Below, in pieces: positions 63,928-64,000 of a DNA stretch of 64,000 nucleotides. Numbering within the stretch: the first letter of the stretch is position 1; each line of letters begins with the position of its first letter. The notes below the pieces were generated by a model. That model had not been told where the DNA came from. It did no database searches and saw only the letters and a list, made by a program, of their open reading frames with translations. Origin of the DNA: Flavobacteriaceae bacterium. GTDB lineage: Bacteria; Bacteroidota; Bacteroidia; Flavobacteriales; Flavobacteriaceae. The position numbers were made by a program, and so were the translations under genes. Where the stretch lies: contig JAITMD010000008.1 of the NCBI GenBank assembly GCA_031277535.1, positions 391,232-455,231 on the forward strand, given 5' to 3'.

Positions 63928-64000
63928 ATGGCTAATAATCAATTTTCTAATGAAAACAAGAAGAACTATCCACCTCATTTCACACCCCAATTCACGGGAG
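63928..64000 (+). CDS. Possible start of a gene cut by the right edge
   Basis: ATG 63928 opens a frame to the window end (MANNQFSNENKKNYPP, then HFTPQFTG). It has 24 codons and no stop. Its C-rich 3' part resembles the repeat tract upstream. Too short to assign. Confidence 0.35.
   Translation, partial: MANNQFSNENKKNYPPHFTPQFTG

Overview
The window is AT-rich chromosomal DNA from a member of the Bacteroidota, almost certainly a Flavobacteriaceae. A Myroides-like organism is my guess from gene order and protein style, not from a search. Three things support the phylum. The Bacteroidota -7 promoter element TAnnTTTG recurs upstream of many genes on both strands. Strong Shine-Dalgarno sequences are scarce. 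Family-typical genes are present: the bat aerotolerance operon, an N-acyl-ornithine arginine pathway, OlsF, and the DUF6341/DUF6427/DUF4254/DUF4292/DUF5686/DUF6029 proteins.

Layout. 1-2.0 kb is the end of a surface polysaccharide cluster (UDP-glucuronate decarboxylase, truncated by the window edge, and a polyprenyl-phosphate sugar-phosphate transferase). 2.1-7.7 kb is a housekeeping block: purD, upp, apt, a GT9 glycosyltransferase and DUF proteins. 7.7-8.5 kb is a long gap. It holds an 11-bp-phased head-to-head repeat array and then a putative arginine leader peptide/attenuator. 8.5-16.8 kb is the arginine operon (GNAT acyltransferase, argG, argC, argD, argF', argB, argE, argH). 16.9-22.2 kb holds a lipoprotein, a PaaE-like ferredoxin reductase, and a PadR regulator followed by four paralogous membrane proteins. 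22.3-26.9 kb holds a DUF5686 outer-membrane protein, pheS and cvpA. 26.9-37.2 kb is the bat operon on the minus strand (moxR, DUF58, a BatD-like protein, batA, batB, batC, two batD copies, batE). 37.4-45.9 kb holds an AlbA_2-type protein with a metallophosphoesterase, a barrel protein, an ALDH7-type dehydrogenase, 3-hydroxyanthranilate dioxygenase, an EnvC-like protein, a DUF4292 lipoprotein, a sugar nucleotidyltransferase and dut. 45.9-46.6 kb is a second long gap with a second 11-bp-phased array. 46.6-63.7 kb holds xseAB, a MscS channel, an OmpA lipoprotein, exonuclease III, the ornithine-lipid synthase OlsF, a DUF4286-rsmA-mgtE-serA-like operon, serS, rseP, tRNA-Asn, an Omp28-type lipoprotein, TlpA and DUF6029. 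The right edge has a C-rich, G-free repeat tract and the possible start of another gene.

Main unusual observations. (1) Two intergenic arrays at 7763-7849 and 46063-46159 share one architecture: about four degenerate 11-mers in one orientation facing about four in the other. Their core sequences are unrelated, and they sit in the two longest gene-poor gaps. (2) A 35-codon leader ORF ends in an Arg-rich stretch of rare CGG codons that runs into a terminator-like hairpin upstream of the arginine genes. (3) An old tandem duplication in the bat operon left an identical 12-base piece of the batC tail before both batD copies. (4) A PadR gene with a perfect 10-bp inverted repeat straddling its -7 element precedes four paralogous HAAS-like membrane proteins. 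All functions are inferred from reading the sequence; no database search was run.
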